Origin: Gp6-AA40 sp035496255
Lineage (GTDB): Bacteria; Acidobacteriota; Vicinamibacteria; Vicinamibacterales; UBA2999
NCBI GenBank assembly: GCA_035496255.1
Contig: DATJEU010000042.1
Span: forward strand, 1-64,000
Length of the DNA stretch: 64,000 nt
Direction of reading: 5' to 3'
Below are positions 43,766 through 52,101 of the stretch, piece by piece. Position numbers and translations under genes: made by a program. The notes beneath the pieces are model-generated. The model was not told the DNA's origin. It searched no databases and worked only from the letters and a program-made list of their open reading frames with translations. How positions within the stretch are numbered: position 1 is the stretch's first letter; the number at the start of each line of letters is the position of its first letter.

Positions 43766-44137
43766 CTAACGGAATAGGATGCCCATCCACGGCATCACCG
43801 CCACGACGGCGTAGAACAGCGCCAGCAGGGCGACCGCGGTGTGGACCTTCTTGAGGTGCAGCCCGATCCCGAGCGTCGTGGCCACGGCCTTTGCCATCAT
43901 CAGCGCTGGGCCGTGCCCGACCGAGTGCATCAACGAGGCGATCAGCGGGTTGGCTTCGATGCCGGTGCCATAACTCACCACCCCGACGTAGGTGAACACC
44001 CCATCGAGGCACTGAGTGAGGAGAAACAGCAGCAGGACCAGGTCTCCGAAAAGATTGCTGCGATCGGGAAAAGTCCACAGTTTGGGAACTGAAGTGCTGC
44101 AGCAGGTTGCCTTCTCTGCGTAAGCGTCTGCGGACAT
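43766..44137 (-). CDS. DUF5658-like membrane protein
   Basis: A 123-residue protein. After a polar Cys-containing N-terminus (about 1-28) come four hydrophobic segments. The first reads LVLLLFLLTQCLDGVFTYVG, followed by GTGIEANPLIASLMHS and KAVATTLGIGLHL. The D-x-x-x-T and EANP-LI pattern matches the DUF5658 family of unknown function. Its start has AGAGG upstream. It lies 76 nt downstream of the AI-2E family gene and 17 nt before kbl on the same strand, and a hairpin precedes it. Confidence 0.72.
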   Translation of the reverse strand: MSADAYAEKATCCSTSVPKLWTFPDRSNLFGDLVLLLFLLTQCLDGVFTYVGVVSYGTGIEANPLIASLMHSVGHGPALMMAKAVATTLGIGLHLKKVHTAVALLALFYAVVAVMPWMGILFR

Positions 44138-44155
44138 GGCCTCTGTTTGCAGTTA

Positions 44156-44174
44156 CCGGCAAGCAACATGCCGG
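44156..44174 (-). promoter_or_regulatory. Hairpin upstream of the DUF5658-like gene
   Basis: CCGGCA (44156-44161) and TGCCGG (44169-44174) form a perfect six-base stem with a seven-base loop, in the 76-nt gap after the permease gene. A terminator without a T run or an RNA element is possible. Confidence 0.35.
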
Positions 44175-44213
44175 AATTTCTGGTCACAGAGATAGCGGCA
44201 GGAGGCGAGCCGG

Positions 44214-45245
44214 TCAGACGGCGGGCATATCGTTCGACAGCTCTTCGAACAGGACCTGAAGGACGGCCGCAGTCGGCACCGCGAGAATCGCCCCGACGAT
44301 CCCGAGCAGCGACCCGCCGATCAGCAGCGCGATGATCACGACAACCGCGCTGATGCCGACCTGGCGTTCCATCACCTTCGGGACCAGGACGTGGTTCTCG
44401 AACTGTTGTTGAACGAAGAAGAAGATGAGCACCCCGAGCGCGAGTGCCGGCGACACGGTCAGCGCGACAATCACGGCCGGGATGGCGGAAAGGATCGGCC
44501 CGATCACCGGAATCATCTCGCCGATCGCGGCGAGCAGTGCCAGCACATAGAAGTACGGCACGCCCATCAGCCAGAGGCCGAGCGCCGCGGAGCTGCCGAT
44601 GATCGCGGACAGCAGGAGCTGACCGCCCAGCCACGCGCTCACCTTCGTCGTCACGCGCAGCGTGGCGTCGCGCACGCGCGGGCGTTCACTCTTCGGAAAC
44701 AGGCGAATGAAGAAACGAACGAGCTGGTCGAAGTCGACCAGCAGATAGAAGGTGAGGATCAACATCGTGATGACGCCGAAGATCCCCCCGACCAGTCCCC
44801 ACACCGCTCCGAGGACCGTGCCGACCGCGTCCGACCCACCGACCGGCGACTGCTGCACCGCTTCCTGGATCGTCAGCTCGCGACTGATCATCCCGCGATC
44901 CAGGAGCCACTGCTGCGCGCGGTGCAGCAGCATCGGCAGCGCGGCCCACAACTCGCGCGCCTGCTCGACGAGCGGTGGCACGACAAGGATGGCGACCCCG
45001 ATCAGCGATCCGACGAGAACGAGATAGATGACAAGAATGGCTGCCCATCGGGGCAGCCGCTTGGTCTTCGATCGCCGCTGCTCGAGTGACTCGACGAGCG
45101 GCGACAGACCGATGGCGACGAGAATGCTGATGTAGATGACGAGGAGGGCGTCGCGTGCGAGGAACGCCCCCCACACGATCACCGTCGTCAAGGCCAGGCC
45201 GGCGAGGCCGTAGCGAATCAGCGAGCGCCCTTCGTCGGAAGTCAC
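44214..45245 (-). CDS. AI-2E family (PerM-like) membrane transporter
   Basis: A 343-residue protein with about eight membrane segments. Typical motifs include IYLVLVGSLIGVAILVVPPL near residue 75 and a large soluble loop (about 90-145). The C-terminal core has AIGEMIPVIGPILSAIPAVI, VQQQFENHVLVPKVMERQ and GGSLLGIVGAILAVPTAAVL. These fit the AI-2E/PurR-regulated permease family, which includes exporters of varied substrates and Na/H antiporters. The GTG at 45243-45245 is the start. A short TTCGAA-rich repeat lies just upstream. Confidence 0.9.
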   Translation of the reverse strand: MTSDEGRSLIRYGLAGLALTTVIVWGAFLARDALLVIYISILVAIGLSPLVESLEQRRSKTKRLPRWAAILVIYLVLVGSLIGVAILVVPPLVEQARELWAALPMLLHRAQQWLLDRGMISRELTIQEAVQQSPVGGSDAVGTVLGAVWGLVGGIFGVITMLILTFYLLVDFDQLVRFFIRLFPKSERPRVRDATLRVTTKVSAWLGGQLLLSAIIGSSAALGLWLMGVPYFYVLALLAAIGEMIPVIGPILSAIPAVIVALTVSPALALGVLIFFFVQQQFENHVLVPKVMERQVGISAVVVIIALLIGGSLLGIVGAILAVPTAAVLQVLFEELSNDMPAV

Positions 45246-45250
45246 AGTGC

Positions 45251-45291
45251 TTCGAACGTCACTTCGAACTTCGAACTTCAGACTTTCGAAC
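45251..45291. repeat. TTCGAAC short repeats
   Basis: TTCGAAC occurs four times (45251, 45263, 45270 and 45285) in 41 bp between the aminotransferase gene and the permease gene. Each copy contains the palindrome TTCGAA. It covers the expected ribosome-site and promoter area of the permease. Confidence 0.6.
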
Positions 45292-45296
45292 TTCGT

Positions 45297-46514
45297 TTAC
45301 GCCCGGGCCAGGTAGTCGCTGGTGAACGCGGCGAAATCGCGATAGATGCGCGTGAGATCGTCGGGGTTGGCGAGGAAGACGATCCGGAGGAAACCCTGCT
45401 CCGCGGGCATGCCGAACCCGGAGCCGTGTACGCAGAGGATCCCGGTTTCGCGCAGCAAGGCCAGGACGAACTGCTCGTCGGTGTGTCCAGGCGGCAGCGT
45501 CACCGATGGCAGCACATAGAACGCGGCGTGCGGTGCCACACAATGCACACCGGGAATCGCGTTGAGCATGTCCGCCGTGATCTGGCCGCGTTCCCGCAAG
45601 GCCGCGCGGAACACGACCTGATGCGAGCGGTCACCGGTGAGGGCCGCCGCGATCGCGTACTGCATCGGCCCGGGCGCGCACAACCGGCCGTCGGCCAGCT
45701 TGCGAATCGCCGCAAGGGCAGCGTCGAGCCGTGGCGTCGCGCCGACGACCAGCCACCCCGCACGCCACCCGGGCGCGAGATATGCCTTCGACAAACTCGA
45801 AAGCGAGATGATCGGCGCGTCGCGATCAAGCGTTCCCATCAGCGGAACCGCGCCGTCGAAGGCGATGTCGCCGTAGACCTCGTCGGCCACGATGGCGAGA
45901 TCGTGACGTTCCGCGAATTCGATCAGCGCTCGCCGCACCGCAGTCGGATACACCGCGCCGGTCGGATTGTTCGGGTCGATCACCACCAGCACGCGCGTGC
46001 GCGCCGTGACGAGGCTGCGCAGATGATCGAGATCCGGCATCCAGTTCCGGCGCGGATCCTTGCGGTAGTAGCGGGCCTGCGCTCCGATCTTCGCGAGCAC
46101 CGCCGTGTACAGCGGATACGTCGGCGAGGGGATCAGGACTTCCTCGCCCTCGTTGACGAGCGCGTTCAGACACAGCTCGATCGCCTCGGACGTGCCAGTC
46201 GTAATGACGCAGCGGTCGGGTGACATGGGGACGCCGCGGTTGCTGTAATCGGCGGCGACAGCTTCACGGGCGGCCAGAATGCCGGCAGACGGCAGGTAGC
46301 CGTTGTGTCCGTCACGCATCGCCTGCGTGCACGCCTCAACCAGATGGTCGGGTGTCCGGAAGCCAAAAGCTACCGGGTCACCGATGTTGAGGTATCGCAC
46401 GTTGACGCCCCGGGCTTCCTCGGCCTTCGCCTCCGCGACGATGTTGCGGATGGCGTAGGAAAACCGGTTAACGCGCTCGGCAACCGGCACTTGTGGGCTC
46501 GTTCTGGTGGGCAT
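45297..46514 (-). CDS. Class I/II aminotransferase (AlaA/AspC-like)
   Basis: PLP-dependent aminotransferase of 405 residues from ATG 46514. VRYLNIGDPVAFGFRTPDHL near residue 38 and GYLPSAGILAAREAVA near 72 resemble the alanine aminotransferase AlaA subgroup. VVIDPNNPTGAVYP near 175, VADEVYGDIAFDG near 205 and the PLP lysine in SLSSLSKAYLAPGWRAGW near 242 are intact. The donor and acceptor amino acids are not fixed by sequence alone. It stands alone, divergent from the VWFA gene. A 23-residue longer frame upstream is not supported. Confidence 0.88.
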   Translation of the reverse strand: MPTRTSPQVPVAERVNRFSYAIRNIVAEAKAEEARGVNVRYLNIGDPVAFGFRTPDHLVEACTQAMRDGHNGYLPSAGILAAREAVAADYSNRGVPMSPDRCVITTGTSEAIELCLNALVNEGEEVLIPSPTYPLYTAVLAKIGAQARYYRKDPRRNWMPDLDHLRSLVTARTRVLVVIDPNNPTGAVYPTAVRRALIEFAERHDLAIVADEVYGDIAFDGAVPLMGTLDRDAPIISLSSLSKAYLAPGWRAGWLVVGATPRLDAALAAIRKLADGRLCAPGPMQYAIAAALTGDRSHQVVFRAALRERGQITADMLNAIPGVHCVAPHAAFYVLPSVTLPPGHTDEQFVLALLRETGILCVHGSGFGMPAEQGFLRIVFLANPDDLTRIYRDFAAFTSDYLARA

Positions 46515-46728
46515 CAACAGCAGTCTTTCGGCTCGAGAATCATCCCATCTTACGCTGAGGCGCCGATTAATTGATTGCCTCACAACCCTCGCGGTAAGTT
46601 CTACATACCTGAACAGTAAAGAATGTAACTTTTACCACTTTTAGGGGCGCAATGACGCCCTTTGTAGTCGCCTCAGCGAGCTAAGTCGTTGATTCCATTG
46701 AATCACCAGACGTGGCAAGCCCATTGAA

Positions 46729-47691
46729 GTGAGGGCCGCCGTGGTGCGGCGTTCGGTTGTCGGCGTGGCAATGATGGCGGTGATGGCTGCCAGCAGTCCC
46801 TGCGTGGGTCTGGCGCAGCAGCCCTCATCTCAGCCGACGGTCACGTTCAAGTCCAGCGTCGAAGCGGTCACCGTGACCGCCTCCGTCCGCGATCTTCACG
46901 GACACGTTGTGAAGGGCCTGACCGCTTCGGACTTCGTCGTGCTGGACGGCGGAACGCCAGTCAAGATCAACGACTTCTACGTGGGCGATTCGCCGATCAG
47001 CCTTGCCGTTCTCCTCGATATCAGCGGCAGCATGGCGGTGGGCGGCAATATGGATCGCGCCCGCGACGCCGTCACGATCGCGACGATGAACCTGCGGGAT
47101 ACGAGCGACGAGGCGGCGCTCTTCACGTTCGACTCGAAGCTGGTCCAGGTCGTGGACTTCACCAAGGATCTTGCCCGGATCCGCCGCGTGAGCCTGCAAG
47201 GCGCGCCCTGGGGACAGACCTCGCTGTATGACGCGATCGGCCAGGCGGCGCGAGCAGTGGGCCAACGGACCAACAAGCATCGGGCTCTCCTGGTGATCAC
47301 CGATGGCGTGGACACCGACAGCAAGCTGACCGCGCCTCAGGTCTCGGCGATTGCGAGCGAAATCGACGTGCCGGTATATCTGCTGACGGTCGTCAATCCC
47401 GCGGATCACCCCGGCGGCGAGTATGCAGTGCTCGGCGCCGATGCGAGAACGAATAGCACCGCCACGCTGGCGGACCTGGCGCGCTGGACCGGCGGCGATA
47501 TGCGTATCGCCAGCCTTCCTGCGCACACGGTGCAGGCGCTTCAGGACCTGTTTACCGAATTGCGCTACCAGTACGTCATCAACTTCGAGCCGGGACAGAA
47601 GCCAGGGTGGCACCCGCTCGAGATCCAGACGCGGAAAAAGAATCTCGTCGTTCATGCGCGCAGCGGGTATATGGCCGGCCCGGCGCAATGA
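46729..47691 (+). CDS. Secreted VWFA-domain protein
   Basis: A 320-residue exported protein. The signal peptide is VVGVAMMAVMAASSPCVGLA. A short beta region with VTVTASVRDLHGHVVKGLTA and DFVVLDGG is followed by the VWA domain from about residue 85. The metal-site motif is VLLDISGSMA, with VITDGVDTDSK later. This arrangement is typical of the acidobacterial VWFA-related family, thought to mediate metal-dependent protein contacts. GTG 46729 is the longest start; GTG 46741 or 46744, preceded by GAGGG, may be the real one. No protein partner is evident. Confidence 0.88.
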   Translation: MRAAVVRRSVVGVAMMAVMAASSPCVGLAQQPSSQPTVTFKSSVEAVTVTASVRDLHGHVVKGLTASDFVVLDGGTPVKINDFYVGDSPISLAVLLDISGSMAVGGNMDRARDAVTIATMNLRDTSDEAALFTFDSKLVQVVDFTKDLARIRRVSLQGAPWGQTSLYDAIGQAARAVGQRTNKHRALLVITDGVDTDSKLTAPQVSAIASEIDVPVYLLTVVNPADHPGGEYAVLGADARTNSTATLADLARWTGGDMRIASLPAHTVQALQDLFTELRYQYVINFEPGQKPGWHPLEIQTRKKNLVVHARSGYMAGPAQ

Positions 47692-47727
47692 GAAACCGGC
47701 AGTCGTAGTCGTTAGAGGAGAGCAACC

Positions 47728-48414
47728 ATGCGGAAGAGTCTGTTTGCGGCGTCGATGCTTGCGCTGACCGTGGCCGTGGCCCCGGCGTGCGCAACCAAGA
47801 AGTTCGTGCGGACCGAAGTGGGGAACGTCAATACGAAGGTAGACACCCTGAGTGGCACCGTCGAGGAAACCCAGGAGCGCACGCGTCAGAACGAAGGGCG
47901 AATCGGCCAGGTCGATACGAAGGCGGAAGCGGCCGGTCGATCGGCACAGGAAGCCCGCACGGCGGCCGATGCCGCAGCGGCACGTGCTAACGAAGTCGGA
48001 ACGCAGGTGACGCAGGTCAACGGCCGAGTGGATGAGGTGGAAGCCGCGTCGCGCCGGCTGGTGTACACGGTGACCCTCAGCGAAGATCAGGGCAACTTCA
48101 AGTTCGGCAAGACCGACCTGCCGGACAGCGCCAAGCAGCGCCTCGACGAAGTGATCTCGCAGCTCAAGGCGAAGCCCGAGAACATCTTCATCGAGATCGA
48201 AGGGCACACCGACAACGTCGGACCGAAAGAGCTCAACATGAAGCTTGGCGAAGAGCGCGCCGAAGCCGTGAAGCGGTACCTGTATGAACAGCACCAGATT
48301 CCGCTGCACAAGATGAACGTGATCAGCTACGGCGAAGACAAGCCGGTCGCTCCCAACACGACGCGCCAGGGCCGCGCCCAGAACCGCCGCGTCGTCGTCA
48401 AGGTGCTCTCGTAG
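47728..48414 (+). CDS. OmpA-family peptidoglycan-binding protein with coiled coil
   Basis: A 228-residue envelope protein. A signal peptide ends at about residue 22; the cysteine (APACATKK) does not form a classic lipobox, so lipidation is uncertain. Residues about 25-105 are a coiled coil with repeated Thr/Val/Asp/Ala patterns (VDTLSGTVEETQERTRQNEG). The OmpA_C domain (about 115-226) has IEIEGHTDNVGPKELNMKLG, ERAEAVKRYL and GRAQNRRVVVKV, the usual peptidoglycan-binding motifs. AGAGGAGA precedes the ATG. It probably links cell wall and outer membrane. Confidence 0.92.
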   Translation: MRKSLFAASMLALTVAVAPACATKKFVRTEVGNVNTKVDTLSGTVEETQERTRQNEGRIGQVDTKAEAAGRSAQEARTAADAAAARANEVGTQVTQVNGRVDEVEAASRRLVYTVTLSEDQGNFKFGKTDLPDSAKQRLDEVISQLKAKPENIFIEIEGHTDNVGPKELNMKLGEERAEAVKRYLYEQHQIPLHKMNVISYGEDKPVAPNTTRQGRAQNRRVVVKVLS

Positions 48415-48433
48415 ACCAGCTACAATCCACCTT

Positions 48434-49132
48434 ATGTCACCGAGATACGGCGGGCCGGTGCCCGCCGTATTCATGTACGCCGTCCGCGTCACCGCGATCA
48501 TCGTGATCGTCGCCATCGGGGTGTCGTCGTCCGATCTTGTCGCCGGCGCCCAGCGGACGCTGTCGCCGCGCGAAGTCGACGAAGCGATCCTCATCGGCCA
48601 ATCGCGCATCGCCGCCGACCGTACCGGATTCCACGCGCCCTACCGCATCCTCGTCGCGCAGGGTCCGGTCGATTTCATCGACGTCGTCACTCCTTTCCGA
48701 AGGGTCGTGCTGGCCGCCGATGAGCGTGCGCAGCTCGGCGATCGCAGCTTCGGCCAGCAGAAGGGACTTGATCTGCTCGAGGCGGCGAACGGGCAGTTCG
48801 ACTTCGACGTCGATCTCACATTTCATCCGCTCAACACCTTCGTCGGCATTCCCGCCTACGACGTCGTCATGTACCGGGGCACCAGTCGGATCCTGCCGGT
48901 CATGGTGGATCGCGTGCCCCGATATGGCGCTCGCGTGGATGGCCTGCCGTCCGCTGGACCGCGCCCGGCGGGTCCGGTGCTGTCCCGCGGCTCGCAACCG
49001 ATGCTCGGTGGGATGCTCGTCGCCCGGTTTGCGGGCGAGTCACTCGATGCGACCGGTGTGATGCGCGTGGAAATCCTCGATGAGGACAGCGTCCTGGCGT
49101 CGGTTTCGATTGACCTCGGCCGGTTGCGATAG
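48434..49132 (+). CDS. Hypothetical exported protein
   Basis: A 232-residue protein with a hydrophobic N-terminal segment (about 14-38, AVRVTAIIVIVAIGVSSSDL) that could be a signal or anchor. The body has RTLSPREVDEAILIGQSRIA, VDFIDVVTPFRRVVLAADE and FDVDLTFHPLNTFVGIPAYD, with many beta-like stretches, ending VLASVSIDLGRL. I do not recognise a family. It is 20 nt after the OmpA gene and 10 nt before the SDR gene, so it may share their transcript. ATG 48434 is used; ATG 48473 is possible. Confidence 0.6.
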   Translation: MSPRYGGPVPAVFMYAVRVTAIIVIVAIGVSSSDLVAGAQRTLSPREVDEAILIGQSRIAADRTGFHAPYRILVAQGPVDFIDVVTPFRRVVLAADERAQLGDRSFGQQKGLDLLEAANGQFDFDVDLTFHPLNTFVGIPAYDVVMYRGTSRILPVMVDRVPRYGARVDGLPSAGPRPAGPVLSRGSQPMLGGMLVARFAGESLDATGVMRVEILDEDSVLASVSIDLGRLR

Positions 49133-49142
49133 CATCCATCCG

Positions 49143-49883
49143 GTGGAACTCACCTCACGCGCCGCGCTCGTCACCGGATCGCGACGGATCGGAGGCGTCG
49201 TCGCAACGGAGCTCGCGAGGGCGGGAGCAGATATCGCCGTCGTCTATCGCAGTTCGAAGGCCGAAGCGGACGAGACCGCCGCGGCCGTCCGCGCGCTCGG
49301 CCGGCGCGCGACGGTTCTGCAAGCTGACCTGCGAGACCCCGATGCGTGCGAACGCATCGTCGACGGAACGGTGGATGCGTTCGGGCGGATCGACGTGCTC
49401 GTCTGCATGCAGTCGCTGTATCAGCGCCGCGCCCTGGACGACGTGACGGTCGATGAATGGAATGCACAGATGGAGATCGACTTGCGCGCATCCTGGCTCT
49501 GCGCGCGGGCGGCGATTCCACACATGCGCCGCCTGCGTGGTGGGCGCATCATCAATTTTGCGGATTGGGTGGCGCGAAGCGGCCGACCGCGCTATGAGGG
49601 ATTTCTCACTTACTACGTCGCGAAAGCCGGAGTGATGGCGCTTACGGAGGCGCTGGCACTCGAGTGCGCAACCGACCAAATCCTGGTGAATGCCGTGGCC
49701 CCAGGGCCGATTGTCGCGCCCGAAGGCGTGTCAGACGCCGAGTTCGAGGCCGTCGAGAAAGCCACGCCGCTCGGCCACTGGGGCGGCGAGCTGGAGATTG
49801 CGAAAGCCGTCCTCGCGCTCGTGGAGTCGGACTTCATCACGGGTGAGACGATTCGCGTCGATGGCGGGCGGCATCTGAAGTAA
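49143..49883 (+). CDS. Short-chain dehydrogenase/reductase
   Basis: NAD(P)-dependent SDR enzyme of 246 residues from GTG 49143. The cofactor motif is ALVTGSRRIGGVVATELARA near residues 8-27. The catalytic Tyr/Lys are in YYVAKAGVMALTEAL near 157. Catalytic Ser is not obvious (NFADWVARSG in place of the usual GRxVxxSS), which is slightly atypical. VNAVAPGPIVAP and the C-terminal GETIRVDGGRH are standard. Sequence style is like 3-oxoacyl-ACP reductase or pteridine reductase, but the substrate is unknown. Confidence 0.84.
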   Translation: MELTSRAALVTGSRRIGGVVATELARAGADIAVVYRSSKAEADETAAAVRALGRRATVLQADLRDPDACERIVDGTVDAFGRIDVLVCMQSLYQRRALDDVTVDEWNAQMEIDLRASWLCARAAIPHMRRLRGGRIINFADWVARSGRPRYEGFLTYYVAKAGVMALTEALALECATDQILVNAVAPGPIVAPEGVSDAEFEAVEKATPLGHWGGELEIAKAVLALVESDFITGETIRVDGGRHLK

Positions 49884-49892
49884 CTTCCGATA

Positions 49893-50672
49893 TCAGCCAT
49901 TCCTCCGAATTTCCCGCGGTCCCTCGATCGCGTACGTCTTGATTGGTTCCTCCGCGGGTCCGCACTTCACCTCGCCGCTGTGCACGTCGAACTGTGAGCC
50001 GTGCCACGGGCATTGCACGGTCCCGCAGATCAGCGCGCCGTCAGAGAGCGGTCCGCCTTTGTGGGTGCAGCGATCCTGGAACGCCGCGTAGCCCTGCTCG
50101 GTCCGGCCCACGGCGATCCGCTGACCCTTTGCGTGCACCAGTTTCATCTGATTCAGGCTGAGGCCGCCGGCCGCAGATGTAAGCGCGAGTGAATCAGCCT
50201 TGTCGCGTGAGTCCTCGGTCCACTTCCCCGCGCCTGCGTAACGGTGGTCAACGCCGATCTGATTGCGATAGACCAGGGTGCCGCCGAGGAATCCGGCCAC
50301 GCACATCGCCGCGGACGCGACGCCCTGCATTGCCAGCGGCGCGGCGGTGCGACGGCGATTGCGACCGAGCATCCAGCTTGCGGCAAACAGCCCGAGCGCT
50401 CCGACATTCAGCAGCGCGTGTCTGGTCGCCCGCTTCTTGCCGGAGCTCTGCGGCGGCACGCTGTTCAGGTAGTCGATCAGTCCAGGGACGGCGGCAATCA
50501 GGCCAGCGACGATGCCGGCCGGCACCAGGTGATCGCCGACGACGCGCAACTCGCGGTTGTTCGAGGCGGCGGCCGCGGCATTGAACCCGAATGCGCCGGT
50601 GAGGAACGCGAAGGGGTAGACGATGAGCGCCGGATGGATGGGATGCCCTTTGACTGACGCCTGGCTTTGCAT
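49893..50672 (-). CDS. DUF2231-Rieske fusion protein
   Basis: A 259-residue membrane protein. Residues about 1-150 form a four-helix DUF2231 membrane domain, starting ASVKGHPIHPALIVYPFAFL. A Rieske 2Fe-2S domain follows (about 165-255) with RCTHKGGPLSDGAL and VQCPWHGSQFDV, keeping both Cys-x-His ligand pairs. It could pass electrons at the membrane; the partner is not identified. ATG 50672 is chosen; a TTG six codons upstream (50690) abuts the pepP-like stop. The ATG lies in the loop of a nine-base inverted repeat. Confidence 0.88.
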   Translation of the reverse strand: MQSQASVKGHPIHPALIVYPFAFLTGAFGFNAAAAASNNRELRVVGDHLVPAGIVAGLIAAVPGLIDYLNSVPPQSSGKKRATRHALLNVGALGLFAASWMLGRNRRRTAAPLAMQGVASAAMCVAGFLGGTLVYRNQIGVDHRYAGAGKWTEDSRDKADSLALTSAAGGLSLNQMKLVHAKGQRIAVGRTEQGYAAFQDRCTHKGGPLSDGALICGTVQCPWHGSQFDVHSGEVKCGPAEEPIKTYAIEGPREIRRNG

Positions 50673-50685
50673 GCCGAGCCAGGCG
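50658..50685 (-). promoter_or_regulatory. Hairpin spanning the Rieske gene start
   Basis: CGCCTGGCT (50658-50666) and AGCCAGGCG (50677-50685) form a perfect nine-base stem. The ten-base loop contains the ATG at 50670-50672. Folding would hide the ribosome site of the Rieske gene, so translation may depend on the upstream peptidase gene or on another factor. Confidence 0.5.
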
Positions 50686-50690
50686 TGCAA

Positions 50691-52097
50691 TCAGCGGGCC
50701 TTCATGAACGCTTCGATCTCGTCAACGGTCCGCGGCACCGCCGCGGACAGCCGCGTCAGCCCGGTTTCCGTGAGCAGGAATGAATCTTCGATTCGCACGC
50801 CGATATCTTTGTACTTCTGCACGACCGGCCGGACCCTGGCGATGAACGCCTCGTTTGCCGGCGTCTTCGGCAGGTTGTCGAGCGCGCTCTCGCGGATGTA
50901 GATTCCCGGCTCGATGGTGAACGCCATACCCGGCTCGAGTGGGCGGCGATTGTCGCCGACGTCATGGACGTCGATGCCGATCCAATGGGACGAGCTGTGT
51001 GTGTACCAGGTACGGTACTGATCGCCGGTCGCGTCGGTGATCAGTCCCAGCTTCAACAGACCCTGCTTGATCACCTCGACGGTCTTCGCGTGAATGTCGG
51101 CGAGCCTGCTGCCCGGCTTCGCCACCTGCATCCCTTCTTCCTGTGCCTGCAGAACGATTTCGTAGATGTCGCGCTGCGCCTTGGTGAAATGGCCGTTCAC
51201 CGGATAGGTTCGCGTGATGTCGACGGTCATGTATTTGTAAAGGCCGGCCGCATCCACCAGCAGCAGCTCGCCGTCCTTCATCTGCCGCGTCGACTTCTCA
51301 TAATGCAGCGTCGTCGCATTCGGGCCGCTGCCGACGATCGATGGATAACCCCAGTCGAAGTCGCCGTTCTTCTTGAAGACGTATTCGATCGCGGCTTCGA
51401 CTTCGTATTCCCATGCGCCCGGATGGGTCGCCTTCATGCCCGCTTTGTGCGCTTCGCTCGAGATGTCCGCGCTTTCCTGCAGCAGCTTGCGTTCGTACGC
51501 CGTCTTGATCTGCCGAGCCGCGGCGAGGATGTTGGCTGCGTCGCCGACGGTCAGTCCGAGAAACCGCTCGCGCGCCTTGTTCGCGAAGCGGTATTCCTGC
51601 GAGACCTCGCCATCGAGGCCGGGTGCCGGACCAAGAACCATCAGCCGCGCCCTGGGTTGCGCCAGGACGCTGTCCATGAAGCTTGCGAACGCCGTCGTGG
51701 CGAGGATGGAGGTAATCCCGCTCTGTGTCGTCGCCTCCGCCGCGGTCAGCAGATGCCCGTTCCAGTGTTCGCGCGTCGGGTCGGAGGGTGAGATGAAGAG
51801 AATCGCGTTACGCTCACGGACGCCCGGCATCAGGACGAGAATGCTGTCGGGTTGATCGATCGCCGTGAGGTAATAGAAGTTGCTGTCCTGACGGAACTCA
51901 TAGTTGACGTCGCGCGAAAATACCCGCTCCGGCGCACTCCACAGCACCAGCACATCGTCGGGCGCGAGTTGTCGCATGATGGCGGCACGGCGCGCGGCAA
52001 GATCGTCCTGCAGTTCGCCGGCCCGTGCCGGCGCGGCGGACGGAAGAACGGCGAGTGCCGCGACAATCAGCAGCGATGAAAGAAGGCGCCTTTTCAT
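50691..52097 (-). CDS. Exported M24B Xaa-Pro aminopeptidase
   Basis: A 468-residue protein with signal peptide RRLLSSLLIVAALAVLPSAA, so a periplasmic form of aminopeptidase P. The N-terminal creatinase-like domain (about 40-195) has VLWSAPERVFSRDVNYEFRQ. The pita-bread domain (about 210-465) has metal ligands in LLVDAAGLYKYMTVDITRTY (two Asp), SHWIGIDVHDVG (His), MAFTIEPGIYI (Glu) and GVRIEDSFLLTETG (Glu). Cleavage of X-Pro dipeptides is expected. ATG 52097 and the divergent hydrolase ATG 52099 are separated by one base. Confidence 0.9.
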   Translation of the reverse strand: MKRRLLSSLLIVAALAVLPSAAPARAGELQDDLAARRAAIMRQLAPDDVLVLWSAPERVFSRDVNYEFRQDSNFYYLTAIDQPDSILVLMPGVRERNAILFISPSDPTREHWNGHLLTAAEATTQSGITSILATTAFASFMDSVLAQPRARLMVLGPAPGLDGEVSQEYRFANKARERFLGLTVGDAANILAAARQIKTAYERKLLQESADISSEAHKAGMKATHPGAWEYEVEAAIEYVFKKNGDFDWGYPSIVGSGPNATTLHYEKSTRQMKDGELLLVDAAGLYKYMTVDITRTYPVNGHFTKAQRDIYEIVLQAQEEGMQVAKPGSRLADIHAKTVEVIKQGLLKLGLITDATGDQYRTWYTHSSSHWIGIDVHDVGDNRRPLEPGMAFTIEPGIYIRESALDNLPKTPANEAFIARVRPVVQKYKDIGVRIEDSFLLTETGLTRLSAAVPRTVDEIEAFMKAR

Positions 52098-52101
52098 AAT
52101 G
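52095..52101. promoter_or_regulatory. Back-to-back start codons of divergent genes
   Basis: CATAATG holds the minus-strand ATG (52095-52097) and the plus-strand ATG (52099-52101). Each ribosome site lies inside the other gene's coding region: AAGAAGG for the plus gene and AAGGTGG for the minus gene. Confidence 0.8.

Noticed and set aside
44040..44200. Possible cyclic di-GMP riboswitch upstream of the DUF5658-like gene
   Set aside because: A short stem and GCAA-type bases are present, but the conserved GEMM core could not be matched.
46825..48609. 594-codon minus-strand open frame
   Set aside because: Antisense to the VWFA and OmpA genes, whose domains are clear.
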